NCBI GenBank assembly: GCA_032164245.1
Contig: JAVMKO010000022.1
Location: 11,469,845 to 11,533,844 of the forward strand
Origin: Sternotherus odoratus
Taxonomy: Eukaryota; Chordata; Testudines; Kinosternidae
Direction of reading: 5' to 3'
Length of the DNA stretch: 64,000 nt
Position 1 is the stretch's first letter; each line of letters begins with the position of its first letter. Positions 34,536 to 47,002 of this stretch are shown here, one piece after another. The translations under genes were made by a program, and so were the position numbers. Below the pieces are notes generated by a model, which saw only the letters and a program-made list of their open reading frames with translations, had not been told where the DNA came from and did not search any database.

Positions 34536-34724
34536 CAGTGGAACCCCGCAATACTGCACCTCGCTATAGCATGAATTCGCTTATAACACGGGGCGCGTGG
34601 GGCTCAGGATGGCAGTGGCGTGCGGCACTTTGATGTCACGCGACCCCGCAATATGGCGGCCCCACGTTTACCGCAATCGGGTATTTTTGGATCCCGATCG
34701 TCGCGGTATTGCGGGGTCCGACTG
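34536..34724 (+). mobile_element. pogo-like MITE, copy 2 (inverted relative to copy 1)
   Basis: Ends CAGTGGAACCCCGCAATACT and CGGTATTGCGGGGTCCGACTG, with TA on both sides (34534-34535, 34725-34726). Shared inner text with copy 1 includes AGCATGAATTCGCTTATAAC. Confidence 0.9.
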
Positions 34725-35939
34725 TACAGATTTTTAAAGGACATCGGACCACATCCTGGAGAATAAACTGCAGAGCACACCGCTGCATGAGGCCTCCGGG
34801 AATACGGATGGATCAGACTGCTGTCAATTCTAGTGGTCACAATATTTGGATCTTTCTCTTAAAGCCCCAGCTCCAGGAGTCATGCTATTAAGTGAGACTC
34901 TCTTATTTTGGAAAATACAAAGGAAGTTTCTAACTCTCATAATTCCAGAGAACAGCTTGAAAATGGGACCCCTAAGGTTCAAAGCCCTAAAGGCAAATAA
35001 AACTCCCTGTCTCTAATGAAACTGGCTTATCATTTTATAGATATAGATATACAGAGGGGGGGTGACTCATAGTTTTTGAATGCCAGTAGTTGACGAGGAC
35101 AATGGGAACAGGTCAGCTAACACGGGATACATTTTTACCCATAGTTTCTCCAGGTATGGTTTTACTTTGTGAGGACAACACATGCTGCGAGATGAAAGGG
35201 AAGAGTTCCACATCAGGCCTGCGAGAAGCCTTCCAAGAAGAGAGCTGGCTCCTCTTTTCCCGTGCCCTAAAAGGCTGGCATGACTGTAAGCGCACATCCA
35301 GCCAGCTGCGCTAATCCTTCCCTCTGCCCATGGCTCAGAATCAACACTGCTGCACATGTTCCGGCAAGGGTCCATGGGCGGGAGGGACAAAACTACACCA
35401 CATTACTGCTTTCACTTCCATAATTGACCTGTAGATAAACACAAGGCTTCTGTCTTAATCCCCCCGCAGCCTCATAGACATCAGCCCCGCTAAATTTTTC
35501 ATGTAATTAAGAGAAAAACCCTAATCCAGTGTAATTAGCTCCCTGATTGCCAACATGCGGCAGAAAACCACTGTTTGAACAGCAATTCAGGTCTAGCTGG
35601 TTAGGCAAATACAGTGTGTGTGGTTCAGTAATTTAATACTAAGACAATCCCCTCCCCACTGTCCTCGTAGGCTTGTTTTTCTAACTGGCACTAAATGGTT
35701 TCATGACTGTAACTGGAACTGCAGCCCCACTTGTTTCCTCAGGAGGAAGGGATTCTCATCAGATCCCTGCAGGGTTAGCAGGAGAGCTGGCAGAATAATC
35801 TGGAGAGCGATATTGGTTGCTAATTTTGACAAGCCCCTGGCTCCATCTGTATCCTAAACTGCAAATCATCAGATTACTTGGACCAGTGTTTTCACACTCC
35901 ACTGCCTACATTTCAGCTCTTAAATCCATATTTAGACCT

Positions 35940-36035
35940 CCCAAGAAAAGTGTCTCGATTCTGAGAAGTGTCGAGCATCTGTAACTCCCACGGAAACCAG
36001 TGGGAACTGCAGGTGCTCAGACTCCTCAGGTCAAT
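35940..36035. repeat. Palindromic dispersed repeat relic
   Basis: GAGCATCTGTAACTCCCACG, AAACCAGTGGGAACTGCAGG and TGCTCAGACTCCTC form a decayed palindrome. Confidence 0.5.
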
Positions 36036-37204
36036 TCAATTCAGAGGCTGAGATATGGATTTAGGAGCCTAACTTTAGGCAGCCATATGTGAAAATGTTG
36101 GCTGAAGAAAAGTGAATCCCTGACACCAAAAACGAGCCTTTACAGCCTTTTAGGGATTTGTTACTTTGTCGTATTCATTCTGCAAAACTGAAAGGGCGCC
36201 AAGTTAACATTGGGCTGGGAAGTGTGGATCAGCTCGGGTAAAGGGTTAAATGACAATGGTAAGTTGGCTGTATTCTTCATCTTCCCATTTTCAAACTTTT
36301 TCATGTCTGGGGCTTCCCTGAAGTCAAGATTTTGAAAAGGAAGTATTTTTGGGAGGCATTAGCTGGGCCGTTTAAACAGACTGTCAATCTTCACTCTCCT
36401 TGTATTGAAGTTTTTTGTTTGGGAATAAATGTTATTCTCATCTCTCCCTGTCTGGGTTAATACCCATGTTGAGACCAGATCCCCAAGTCTAGACAACCAA
36501 AAACGAGCTAATCCACTTTCTGTAGAAAGGAAGTTGAAGTCCATGTTAACGGCTCTAGCTTTGCTCTTACATAGCCTGAGCGAACCTCGGAGGAATATTC
36601 GTTTACATGTTCTGGGACGTGAGACAAACAGATCTTTTTTCAAACCTCTCACTCTTATTCTACCTCTTCTGACAGTGGACTCTCGCTGGAGAGCAGGCCA
36701 AAAGGTTAATAGCATGAATGGGTGAAAACAGGGGTTCTGCCTGGATAGATCCATGTTTGGGCTCAAGGTTCTAACATTCACAGCATCACCCTCCTTCTGC
36801 TCATTACATGGGAGCTCTATAAACACACCAGCAGCGAGCAGCTAGCATCGCCCCTCTGGTTAAAGGCTGGGATATTCGTTTATACAAAAATACAACGGTA
36901 ATTTCTCAACTTGAAGGCTCCAGTTAAAGAGCAGCCCCCGAGGAGAGCAAGCACGGAGGCATGTTTGCATTGCAGAAGTTAAGCCAATTCCTCCTCCCCC
37001 ACCCACCCCAAGTTGAATTTTTCACACAGGAAGGCATTGCAGACAAAGTATTGATTGCAACCAGAGCCTCCTGGTTTGATGGCAAAACATCAATAAGAAT
37101 TGTGTGTCTGATGATATGTAACAATTTGCTGCTGTGCAATATTCCCCTCCCAAGACAACAGTGCTTAAAGAGAGTCAAATATGTCTCAGAGGAGCCTCAA
37201 CCAA

Positions 37205-37359
37205 TTGCCGCTGAAAGCAGAAGCTTTCACTTTGGCGGCTTTTCGGCGGACACAGCCCCGCGTTTGGAAATGCCGCCGACAGCGTTGGCAACTCACAAAC
37301 CCCCGGGAATCACCCCGTGACCTCCCGGGGGGTTGCGACCCCCAGTTTGAAAACCACTG
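37205..37359 (-). mobile_element. hAT-like element, partial
   Basis: On the minus strand it starts CAGTGGTTTTCAAACTGGGG GTCGCAACCCCC and contains GCCGAAAAGCCGCC, as in 25849-26322. The second end is missing or unrecognised. Confidence 0.7.
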
Positions 37360-38452
37360 AGCTAGTGAATCCATGAGTCCAATGTTCTCTCTTCTCAAGC
37401 ATCCCCTGCAGGCTGATGCAGACAGAACTACTGGCACTTGACTGCCACGTACACGGGAATCTAAGAATTGCCAAAATGGATTAGAACCATGGTCCATCTA
37501 GACCAGCATCCAGCACCAGATATTTCAGAAGAAAATACAAGAACCCTACATGCACCACCACCCTGCCCTCTCATTGCAGATCAGGCTGTACAGGTGACAC
37601 AATAGCTGGTAGGGCTGGTGGGAAAAGGAAGGTTTGCTCCAAGATCCAGACGTTCCAAGGATATCACAGACAAACATCTACGCTTAGACTGGAAACACCA
37701 GTCTCTGCTGGGGAATGGTTTAGCAGGAGCATACCAAAAACAAGGTATGACCTGATTCAGAACTTTGGTCCAAACTCAAAACTGCTTTTTTTAAGTTAAC
37801 CCTTGAGTTCCAGTGCATTGGCCACCAGAGGTTCTCCAGATTTCAGAGACATGCAGATGTATGAACCATGGTCCACAGGGCAGCTCTGTAGGATGAAAAG
37901 TATGAGGCCCTTGGTATGTAGCCAGTTCCCAGGGCCTCCATTTTCTCTGACTCCTAGTTAACTAAAACTAATTCAGGGCAGATCTTTCCACTTGCATACA
38001 TTTGTGAAAACAGAAAACACAGAGAGGGCACCCTCAGACGGCTTCCTAGGCAGCTCTGGCATTTCAGGCACAAACGGCATACAGAGAGTCAGTTTCCACA
38101 CAGCCTGAACTGCATTTGTTCTCACAGTTCCCTCACTAAGCAAAACAGTGACGGGGACTCATTTGCTAATGAATTCCAGACGGGATATCAAGTTTACACA
38201 TTGTGGTAGAAGTGGTCTGAGGGACAGTGCTTCGTTTTTCTGTCTCATTACAGTTATCCCAGCTTCTATTTGGCTTCAGAAAAATCACTCCTGCCAGAAA
38301 ACCCACCGTGGAATGCTAATGAAACGAGTCTGCCTCTCCCTATTTTCTGGTCTCCTTTCCTGAGATCCAGAACTAAGTCCCCTCCCCATCTTTAGAAAGT
38401 GACATCTCTGAGGTCTGCAGAGATCAGCTTCCAAATAAGAAAAGCTCAGCAT

Positions 38453-38731
38453 GAGGGACGGCACAAGCATTAGGTGACCTAGGCACTCGCCTAGAGCAGC
38501 AGGATTTGCGGGGTGCCCTTTTGCATTTCGGCAGCAGCTCCTCCGGCGAACCACGGGGGGGGGGGGGTAGGTGGCAGTCATCAGTGTGGCAGTCAGGCGT
38601 CCTTTGGTGCCGTTTCTGCGGCGGGTAGCCAAAGCTGCAGGAGAAATGCCACCGAAACCACAGAACCGGTGGACCTCCAGCAGGCATGCCGAAGGCCTCC
38701 TAGGGCAGCAAAAAAACTGGTGCCACCCCTG
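38453..38731 (+). mobile_element. hAT MITE with exact 8-bp duplication
   Basis: Starts GAGGGACGGCACAAGCATTA (first base mutated from CAGGG) and ends GTGCCACCCCTG. The duplication ctcagcat is exact at 38445-38452 and 38732-38739. Contains a run of 13 G at 38555-38567. Confidence 0.88.
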
Positions 38732-39547
38732 CTCAGCATGACCCTCACCAGTGAATTCGGGGTCAGTCTACCTTTTGTTTCACTTGCACCAGGAAGGTCT
38801 CAGTGGTAGGAGCACTAAGGAGCTTAATTCTGAGTCCACTCGCCAGATGGTGACGAATGGGAGAGATTCTACTTGCAGGCTATGACCATTCCAGCATGTT
38901 GTGCTACCAATGGGCAGGTGATAAAGCAGCACTCAAATCAGTTCAGTAATTTTTCAGCAGCCTTTTAAACATCCAGAGGACGGCGGAGGTGTTGCAACAC
39001 ACAACTGGGAGTTGATTTAAGTGCTTGATTGATGAGCCAAGTAAAACTGTATCTAAAGTCAAGTCCTAGGGATGGTAAAACAACAGATTGCAGCTGCCTT
39101 TCAAATCACACTTCAAATGCTCCAAGGTTAGTGACGGACACACAATTGTCTTGATATGTGACAGTTTAAATATTAAGTGAAGTAGTGATTCCAAGGAAGG
39201 TAAAATATAAATGGGAGTGCTACGTACTTATCACTTCTCTGCCTGGATTCCAAGCCCAATCAGTCACTGCTGGTCTCCGAGGAAGAGAGGTAGGGTCGTG
39301 AGCTCAGCTGGGCAGGAAATGGGTCTCCCATCTTGTGAATGTTTTCAACATTTTAGAAATGTTCCAGTTCCACATCGGGACTCAACTGAAACCTTTCAAA
39401 ATGTCTCATGAAAAAAACAGAGAGAGAAAGATTGAGACGTCCCAGAACAGCCAAGAGGTCCGGGCACTCACCAGGTTCTGGCAGAGCAGGTCCGTGACTA
39501 TTTGCAGCTTCTCTCTCTACACCTATAGCCTGGACCTGAGGACCCAT

Positions 39548-39665
39548 TACAATTAAAGTTTCATCAGAACTGACCATTTCCCACAAAAAAGTGGGATTTT
39601 AACAAACTGTCATTTTCTGACCCAAAAAAACCCACATTTAGTTGAAAAATTCCAGATGAAACGAC
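39548..39665 (-). repeat. Old A/T-rich dispersed repeat
   Basis: AAAGTTTCATCAGAACTGAC and GTTGAAAAATTCCAG; inverted relative to 4183-4290. Confidence 0.4.
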
Positions 39666-39717
39666 ATTTAGCAGGAGAACGCCTGATCAGGCCTAGTCAT
39701 GAGATTCTCAGTTAAAA

Positions 39718-39788
39718 AGGCCTGATTTATAAATCCACTACAGACCATGGGAGTCTTTCCATTGACATCAATGGGCTTTGGATCAGGG
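39718..39788. repeat. Palindromic dispersed repeat
   Basis: GAGTCTTTCCATTGACATCA ATGGGCTTTGGATCAGGGC; sister of 31427-31498. Confidence 0.6.
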
Positions 39789-40134
39789 CTGCTAGGAGAT
39801 TTACAGATGGGCCAAGGAGACGCAATCTTTTTGTGGGGGAACAGAACCTTAAATCGTCACCTCTGTTGAACTTAAATTTAAACTCCTGAAGTGTGGACAC
39901 ATCACTTGCAAGCCACTGGACTCTGAGGTCAACTCCCTGAGATACTAGCTGCTCCCCACCCCTACCCCCAAATTTGAAGCTGAAAGGATACTAGATATTT
40001 TCATTTCTCCCCCCCGGAAGAATGAGAGCGAAAGGCTGCGCCTTAGACGTTCTTAAAGCTTTTAGAAAGAGAGCTACAGCTTTAGCCAAAAATCTAATAC
40101 AGCCAGAATTGCTATGAAAAAAAATACCATATGG

Positions 40135-40222
40135 ATCAGATTTTCCAAAGAACTTAGCACCCATAATTGGTCCAGACTCTGAATAGCCCAGTACATTGGG
40201 TGCTCAGCTCTTTCAGAAATCT
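40135..40222. repeat. Palindromic dispersed repeat relic
   Basis: ATTTTCCAAAGAACTTAGCACC and GGGTGCTCAGCTCTTTCAGA. Confidence 0.4.
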
Positions 40223-40490
40223 GTTCCCACATGTGGGGAAGGATTAGCAACTGTTATCATACAAATAATTGCTACCCACTCGCTTCCCTGACAGCTCGAA
40301 GCTCCACCCCACCACAGAGAATGGCACTTTTTGTTTATTTATTTTATAGGTGACGGTGTTACCGGATCCTACTTCCAACATACCCATAGGAGCAGCCATG
40401 AATACAGAGTCCCACACCGCCACTCCAGCCTCAACTTCCTTAGCTCTCTCTATGGAGAGCACACTGCACAAAGGCACTGCTAGCGGCTAA

Positions 40491-40757
40491 GGGCTAGTCT
40501 TCACTAGCGCTGCCGGAGATCGATTTATCGCGTCTTAGTGAGACGCGATAAATCGATCGTCCGGAGCTCCCCCGTCGACTCCGGAACTCCAGCTCACCGG
40601 GAGGCGCAAGCTGGAGTAGACGAGGGAGCGCGCCGCCAACTGCCGCTGCCATGGGGACGAGCGGTAAGTTGGCGGCAGATACGCAAACTTCAGCTACGTG
40701 ATTCACATAGCTGAAGTTGCGTATCTGCCGTCGATCCCCCCCAGTGAGGACAAGCCC
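40491..40757 (-). mobile_element. PIF/Harbinger MITE, copy 2
   Basis: Ends GGGCTAGTCTTCACTA and CAGTGAGGACAAGCCC. The 3-bp duplication taa lies at 40488-40490 and 40758-40760, which is typical of PIF/Harbinger. Two internal hairpins: ATCGATTTATCGCGTCT against AGACGCGATAAATCGAT (17 bp, perfect), and ACTTCAGCTA against TAGCTGAAGT. Inverted relative to 22315-22612. Confidence 0.9.
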
Positions 40758-41789
40758 TAAGAGGCAGCACTGGATTGTGTCAGTTTTGACAGAGCTGCCA
40801 AGCTACCATCCCGTCCCCAGTGCAGAGGGAATTTAGGGAGGGCAAGACATGGTTCACATTTGAATTAGGTTAGGAATCTGGGGTTAACCTCTGCACTTCC
40901 AAAAGTGTGGTTGTGGGACTCAGTGATCACGTTGTGATCTTGTGATGACGTTGGTTTAATGTCTCATCTGACCGAAATCAGACCCCTTCACAAGATGCTG
41001 GGGGATTGGCACAGTATTGCATCCCTCTCCTGCCCCCATCACCAACCTCCCTGCAGCACGCTGAGTCTTCCTTGGCAATTTCACATCCTTGTACTGACCC
41101 GACCCTGCCCTGCTAATTCATTGCTATTCATTTGCTATTCTCTTTCTGGACCCAGTTCCATTTAGATGTTTTTGCTATTGGCAGCAGAGCAGCTCCGCAA
41201 CCTCACCACCCTCGGAGAGGAAGAGTCACCAGAATTCTCTCTGCAGCTGCTGTGCCCTTATTTTGGAGTCTGAAGATCTGAATTCTGGGATTTTATCATT
41301 ACTTCAAAGAAATCATCTCCATCCACCCCACGTCTCCCCTTCAGCATCTTTGCAAACTTCAATCATATCCTCTCAATCTCCTTCCCTCTTGAACCTTAGC
41401 TAAAGGAGCCAGTCTGCACCACCCCAGCCAACCTCTTTGCTTTTAGCGGGACTCTGCTATTTGCTGTTAATTATCAAGAGAGCAGGACTGCTTTGTGCCT
41501 CTCCCCATCAGCCTTTCCCTTCTATCACACCAACAGAAAAAAGCCCACATCTGCATAATGGAATTTGCTAATGACTTGCAGGCCCGACATTTTGTTGCAG
41601 TGTCCTATTTTATTAGTCATGTCCCGGTTTGCATTCAGCTTCAGAGAACTCTCTGGGAGACTGAAACCACAGGACAGCCACTTTGCCAGTCTCCGATTCC
41701 TAGGACTGGTAATTTGAATGAATCAAGGAGCTTGTTCTCTCTGTTTCTGTTCATTTGAAGATCTGGCTGCACAGAACGGCACTCGGTAT

Positions 41790-41865
41790 TTAGATGAGTT
41801 TGCGGCAGAGCCAAGAACCGAACCCTGCTTTTGAATCCCACTCCAATGCCTTAACCACAGAGTGA
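41790..41865 (+). repeat. MIR-type SINE 3' part
   Basis: GCGGCAGAGCCAAGAACCGA and CACTCCAATGCCTTAACCAC. Confidence 0.6.
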
Positions 41866-41985
41866 ACTTGCTTCAAACAGCTCTTCCACTCAGAGCCTTT
41901 CTGCTACAGAAGTTTTCGGGAAAGCGCCATTTGAGACTGTTCTTCTAACCACTACAGCCAATTTCAAACAAGAGTAAGTGGTTAG

Positions 41986-42275
41986 GCTATGTCGGCGCTA
42001 GGGAAACAATTCCAACATCGCTATGTTGCTGTAGTTATGCCAACTCAGCCCTGCAGTGTAGCTGCAGGGGATAGGAGGAGTTTTTCTGTCGGGGTGAGCA
42101 CACCACCTCTCTGAATCTTAGCAACGTTGGCGGAAGCCCTGTTCCCTGTCAACATCATTGCATCTACACTTGAGGTTTTGCCAGCCAGGTTATTGTCAGT
42201 TGGGGGTGGGTTTTTTTTTCAGGCCACTGATCGTCAGAGCTATGCCAATATAACCGTTCAATGTAGACCAAGCCT
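41986..42275. mobile_element. Probable PIF/Harbinger-like MITE
   Basis: Right end AATGTAGACCAAGCCT mirrors a decayed left end GGCTATGTCGGCGCTA. Internal CCTGCAGTGTAGCTGCAGGG is a near-palindrome. Target duplication not clear. Confidence 0.55.
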
Positions 42276-42716
42276 GAGTGGGTCTATCTTGCATATAACA
42301 GTCTATGCCTTGGCTCTCTGTTGACCTCTTTGGTCTCTCTCTGCCTTTAGCCAATACTCCGTTACTGCTACCCTGAGGAGCAAGCCAGAACACGGAAAAA
42401 TGCAAACCAGAAGCACACAGTACCCATCCGCTTTAGTGTCTCACTCCTCTGGTTCTCTCCCTGTCAAAGCTCCCTCCTTGGGCTGTGTTATTCACTCCAT
42501 CTGTAGTTAATTCCAGACAAGCAAAATACAAACAAGAGCTCAGCTTCCTGAGGCCTCCCTTTCCAAATCCAAGTCACAGCCAACTCCAGCGAGCAGCTAA
42601 GGAACCTACGTTGCCTCCTGCTCTCTGGTGCCTTTGGAAGCCAACCAGCCAGCATGGGAGCCTCACCTATGTCTCGCTCTCCCCTCCCCCTCCAGGAGTC
42701 AGCACTTGCATTAGAA

Positions 42717-43041
42717 CATGGGTGTCCAATCTTTTGGCTTTCCTGGGCCACATTGGAAGAAGACGAGTTGTCTTGGGCCACGCGTTATGCCTAGTACACA
42801 CAAATTCTTTGTCACAATTCATTTTACGCGACATTAGAGTCCTCTCGCTCTTTATTTTATTAGTCAATTTTATCCGTTTTTTGTTTTGTTGGTCGAACTG
42901 TTTGCAATTATAATGCGAATTACGAATAATACTCCGTTATTTGTGGACGTAATCTCATGACATTGTAAGTTTACGATTTTGTGTTGGGCCGCATTCATAG
43001 CTGTCCTGGGCCGCATGCGGCCCGCAGGTTGGACAAGCCTG
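42717..43041 (+). mobile_element. hAT MITE (GGGTGTCCAATCTTTTGG family)
   Basis: Ends CATGGGTGTCCAATC and GGTTGGACAAGCCTG are inverted repeats. The exact 8-bp duplication cattagaa is at 42709-42716 and 43042-43049. Subterminal GGGCCACATTGG and TGGGCCGCATGCGGCCCGC motifs. No transposase frame. I recall very similar elements in mammals. Confidence 0.93.
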
Positions 43042-43092
43042 CATTAGAACAATAGCTCTGCCTGGTAAGAACATAGCTGCTCCTTTATGCCA

Positions 43093-43178
43093 CAATTAGA
43101 GCAGCAGGAGGCAGGTCCCTTGTCTCTAGTCAGACAGCTGACTAGAGACAAGGGACCTGCCTCCTTCTATTCTAATTG
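43093..43178. repeat. Long hairpin, 40-bp arms
   Basis: Arms 43093-43132 and 43139-43178 pair at 37 of 40 positions. The inner 26 bp (ending GTCCCTTGTCTCTAGTCA on the left arm) are perfect. The loop is gacagc. It could be a snap-back duplication, a small transposon relic or a small-RNA hairpin; no target duplication or known small-RNA sequence was recognised. Confidence 0.85.
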
Positions 43179-46100
43179 ATACCCCATTATGTTCCCCTTG
43201 GTCACCTCAGATTCTCCCCTCCTTTCACACCATGCTTGGAACCGTCTCTCCACTTCCACATGCCAAGCACCGTCCCTCTCCTCTAGCCCCGTTTCTAAAT
43301 CTTGCAGTGTCTCTCTCATTGCCAGCGAGGTCACTGCACCTTCTGCAGTGAGGCCAGCATCTCCTAAGCCCATTGGTCAGCAGAGATGTAACTCCTTGGG
43401 GCAGGGATCTTGTGTGATAAAAGCATCCCGTGTACTACAAAGGAGGGAGAATAATTAGCAGCCAGGCAGAAAGTCAGCCCCTGGAGTCTCATCTTAGGTG
43501 GCATCGGACTTGGGAGCGCAGCAGCTTTCAGGGTTGTTGGGTTTGACTTGATTAGTTTAACTGAGTCCAACATGCACTCAACAGTTTATTACTGGTCTGA
43601 ATCCATCTTGACCTTACGAGCCTATTGGATTTTGCCAGGATTAGTCTGAGTGGCGTGTGTGTAGGTGGGCAGATCTTTCTAATGCTCTCCTCTAGGGAGC
43701 TAATTTGCTTCAGAGCTTCCCCCCACAGCATGCCAGCAGAAAGCCTGCAGCACCCAGTGCACACCTGATGCTCATATCTGGAGAGGGGCATGTGCACAAA
43801 ATGTGTGAGCGGGGCATGGATTTCTAATGGGCCAGTGGCAAACCCGGCGCTTTCTTTAAATTAGAAGAAGGTGCTGCCACCATTTCTGAGCTGTGTTGGG
43901 CAAGGATTTCAAATGAAAATCTGTACTTTATTAATTAGGTGTCTGCTTTGCTGTTGAACTCTTTAATGTGTTTCCTAGCTGTATCAATCCATAGCTGAGA
44001 AGGAAGCCATTAAATCTGAATGCATGTAACATTTCTGCTAAAATGCATTCATCACAGGACGGTAGTCTGTAGATTAGGGGCTTATGCAGCCCCCAAATCC
44101 AACCTGATTTTCTCACTACTCTCTCTAGGAAACATTTCCCTTCTCCACCTAGTGGGAAGAAAGTAAACAACTCGCTGGGAATTAAGAGTCAGAGGAGGCT
44201 GCGGGCTGACAAACCCATCAGGATTGTAAATGATTGTGAAGCAAGGTCCATCTGGTGACACTGCTGGGTTCCTCCATCCTTCACATAGGTTGGCAGGGAT
44301 TGCAAGAAGCCAGCACTCACACTGCTGGGCTTCAACTTAGTGCATTGCCAGCAGCTGTCAAGGAGATAAGAAGAGAATAAGAGCGAGGATCATTTGCATT
44401 GTTGCAAACTCTTCTTCTGGGCTCATTTACAAACCTTGGTGTCCCAGTCAGCTCTGTATTGATGATTCTCTCCAACCTCCCCCTGCCCCTCCACACTTCT
44501 TGGGCAATTAGAACAGAGCTTTCTCTGGCACACACCTTTCCCTACCACGTACGGAAATTAGAAAAGCAGTGTCTGCACGCCAGAAGATTTATTCACCTGT
44601 CCTAACTGGCAATACGGATTGGTTTTGATGGACATGCTAGGATGTGCAGCTGCATTAATGAACGGTTTAGCATGGAAACTGACGAAGCTGTTCACCTCAC
44701 AGATGTTATCAGAAGTTTATTTAAAGCCAACTTTCTAGCTGTGGTAAGTTTTTTTTTTTATTGATCGGCACCCATAAAAACGATCATTTCAGGCTCCTCC
44801 TTTGAAAAATAATAATTTTTCAACTCAGATGACTATGGATTATACACTTCACCACTGAAATGCAGCCACCTCTGGAATGGAGCACTAGGCAGCTAACCAG
44901 CACAGAGCATGGGAAAGGATGAAACTGCCCAGAGTAAAACCCCACTCTTATGAGGAAGTGCCATGGGATTTTTTTCAGGAACCGACAGTATTTGTTTTCA
45001 ACTTCTCCTGGGAAAGATTGCCATCAGCCTGCATGCCGTTCAGGATGATGAAGACATCCTGCTAGAGTCTGAACCAGTGGTTGCAGCTAGTACTATTTTA
45101 TAACCCTCTGGTGCGGTTATTCTGGGCATCTGAATGGTCAAGCAAACTAATTAAACTCCCTATTAACCACATAACAGTTGAACTTTGCCCCTGAAAGATG
45201 CTCAGCTATCATGGTGATGAGCACACTATAAACCATATAGGGATGGATTAGATACATGCTTCCAGTGCCTTATTTTCAGCCAAATATTCCATTAAAAAGA
45301 ATTTTCAGCTGGGGCCAATGGATCTGGAAGCACCCTTGTTGGGAGTCACAGAGAAGCCAAAGACTGGCTGGGCCATGGAAGCGGCTTTTATAGTGAAGCC
45401 CTGTAGAATTTAATGAAGATGAAGCCTTTTGGATTGTATAGAAATGACTCAAACCCTGTAGAACTGAACAGAGAATGACCCTGCCCTTTTAAAACCACCT
45501 TCTAGAATCCTATAGCGGATTGCAATTTTCTATTAAACTATAGGCAGGTTTCTCTTCCACCTATAGAGGGGGACTGCTCTTCAGCTTAGCAAGGCGGCGA
45601 CACACTCATGGCCTTGCTCAGAGGAAGCTTGCTCTCTGCTGTAGATGTTTTGTAGGTAATACGTGGACATCAGACCCACTGGAGAGGCCCCTTTCACCAC
45701 CAGCAGATTCACTTAAAAGGAAATAACTCATTATTTAACAGCATCCTTGTAAGTCTAGCAGCACTAATGGCTCTGCTGTCTTACCACGGCTCTTGTTTAG
45801 AGACCCGCAAAGCTGAGAGAGAGGGGCACTAGGTTAAAACCATCATCTCTTCCACGCAGAACAGGTTTGTGTTTGGGTCGTCTCAGACAAAAGGTCCCTG
45901 AACCGGATTGTAATGTAACTGAGCAGTATACTTGTTTTATACATCAGTCTGGCGAGGACATGCTTTCAATTTCAGCAAGTGCTAGAATGAGTGGACAACA
46001 GGGGGAAATGGGAAAGTGGAAAGGAAAAGCAAGAAGAATTAAAACCCACGGGACAACACTGGTACAATTTGTGTTCTGAATACTGTATGTCTATTCATAT

Positions 46101-46667
46101 GAAAATCTATACAGCTGCTACTGTTGCATGCACTTCTTACACAGCATGAAAAGAAAATTCCTCTTTGGTTCATATTTCTGCGCCACATAGCAACTCCAGA
46201 CTAAACTAGCAGAGAATTTATCCTTTGGCTTCCTCAGTCAAGCTTATGCTGGGACTGGAAGCCAATGGGTTGAGGGAGACAAGTCTATTGCCCACAGTAA
46301 AAAAAATCCTACTTCCAAAATAAATCCCACAGAAATATTGCTGGCCTGGAGTATGACTGCTGGTGCTAATTTCACAGTGTAGTTTCACATGCATAATTTC
46401 CCCCTCCCCCGGGCCACTTTCCTTCTTATCTTTCTAGAACAAACTCAACATGCAGGCTAATTTCAAGGAGTGTTTCATCCACCAGAGTCCAGCCAAATGT
46501 CAATGGATCTGCTGGCAATGTAAATTGAGCCAATCATGCAAAACAAGGGTGCTTATGGATTCTGCAGAGGGCCAGACAGGAGACCAGGTGAAGGTTGCAG
46601 GGAGGGGAAAATGCTTTTCCACTGCTTCACACCTTGTGCCATTTGCAGGTATGCAGAGTCAGAGTGG

Positions 46668-46768
46668 GATTTTTCCAAAGTGCCTAAGTCATGTAGGAGC
46701 CTAAGTCCCTATGATTTTCAATGGGACCTGGACCCCTGAGCAACTTAGGCATTTCTGAAAATCTCACC
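46668..46768. repeat. Palindromic dispersed repeat, fairly complete
   Basis: GTGGGATTTTTCCAAAGTGC, CTAAGTCATGTAGGAGCCTA, GATTTTCAATGGGACC and AACTTAGGCATTTCTGAAAA. Confidence 0.65.
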
Positions 46769-46891
46769 TCAAACTCTACCAAATTGGAATTCTGCACCCA
46801 GACCTCTTGCATCCACTTTGCACAGAAGTAAATGATGACAGAATATGTAAAGCAGTAGAAAATCATCCCTGAATATCCAGGGAAGCTTTGA

Positions 46892-46997
46892 ATTCATTCC
46901 AGTATTTTTCAGTGAACTCCAGCACACCTCATATCAGGGATTCCCTGCTCACAGGAGCTACTGTCAGAGATGAGGGTTTTGTTATAGAATTAAATAT
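46892..46997 (+). repeat. Dispersed repeat, direct pair with 52519-52632
   Basis: Shares AACTCCAGCACACCTCATAT and ATTCCCTGCTC with the second copy, plus GTTTTGTTATAGAATTAAAT (ATATAATTAAAT in the second). Confidence 0.65.
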
Positions 46998-47002
46998 TAC
47001 CC

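Noticed and set aside
36359..36826. 155-codon minus-strand frame
   Set aside because: No similarity to any family I know; no splice or promoter context; expected by chance in 64 kb.
42485..42913. 142-codon plus-strand frame
   Set aside because: Crosses the left boundary of the hAT at 42717.
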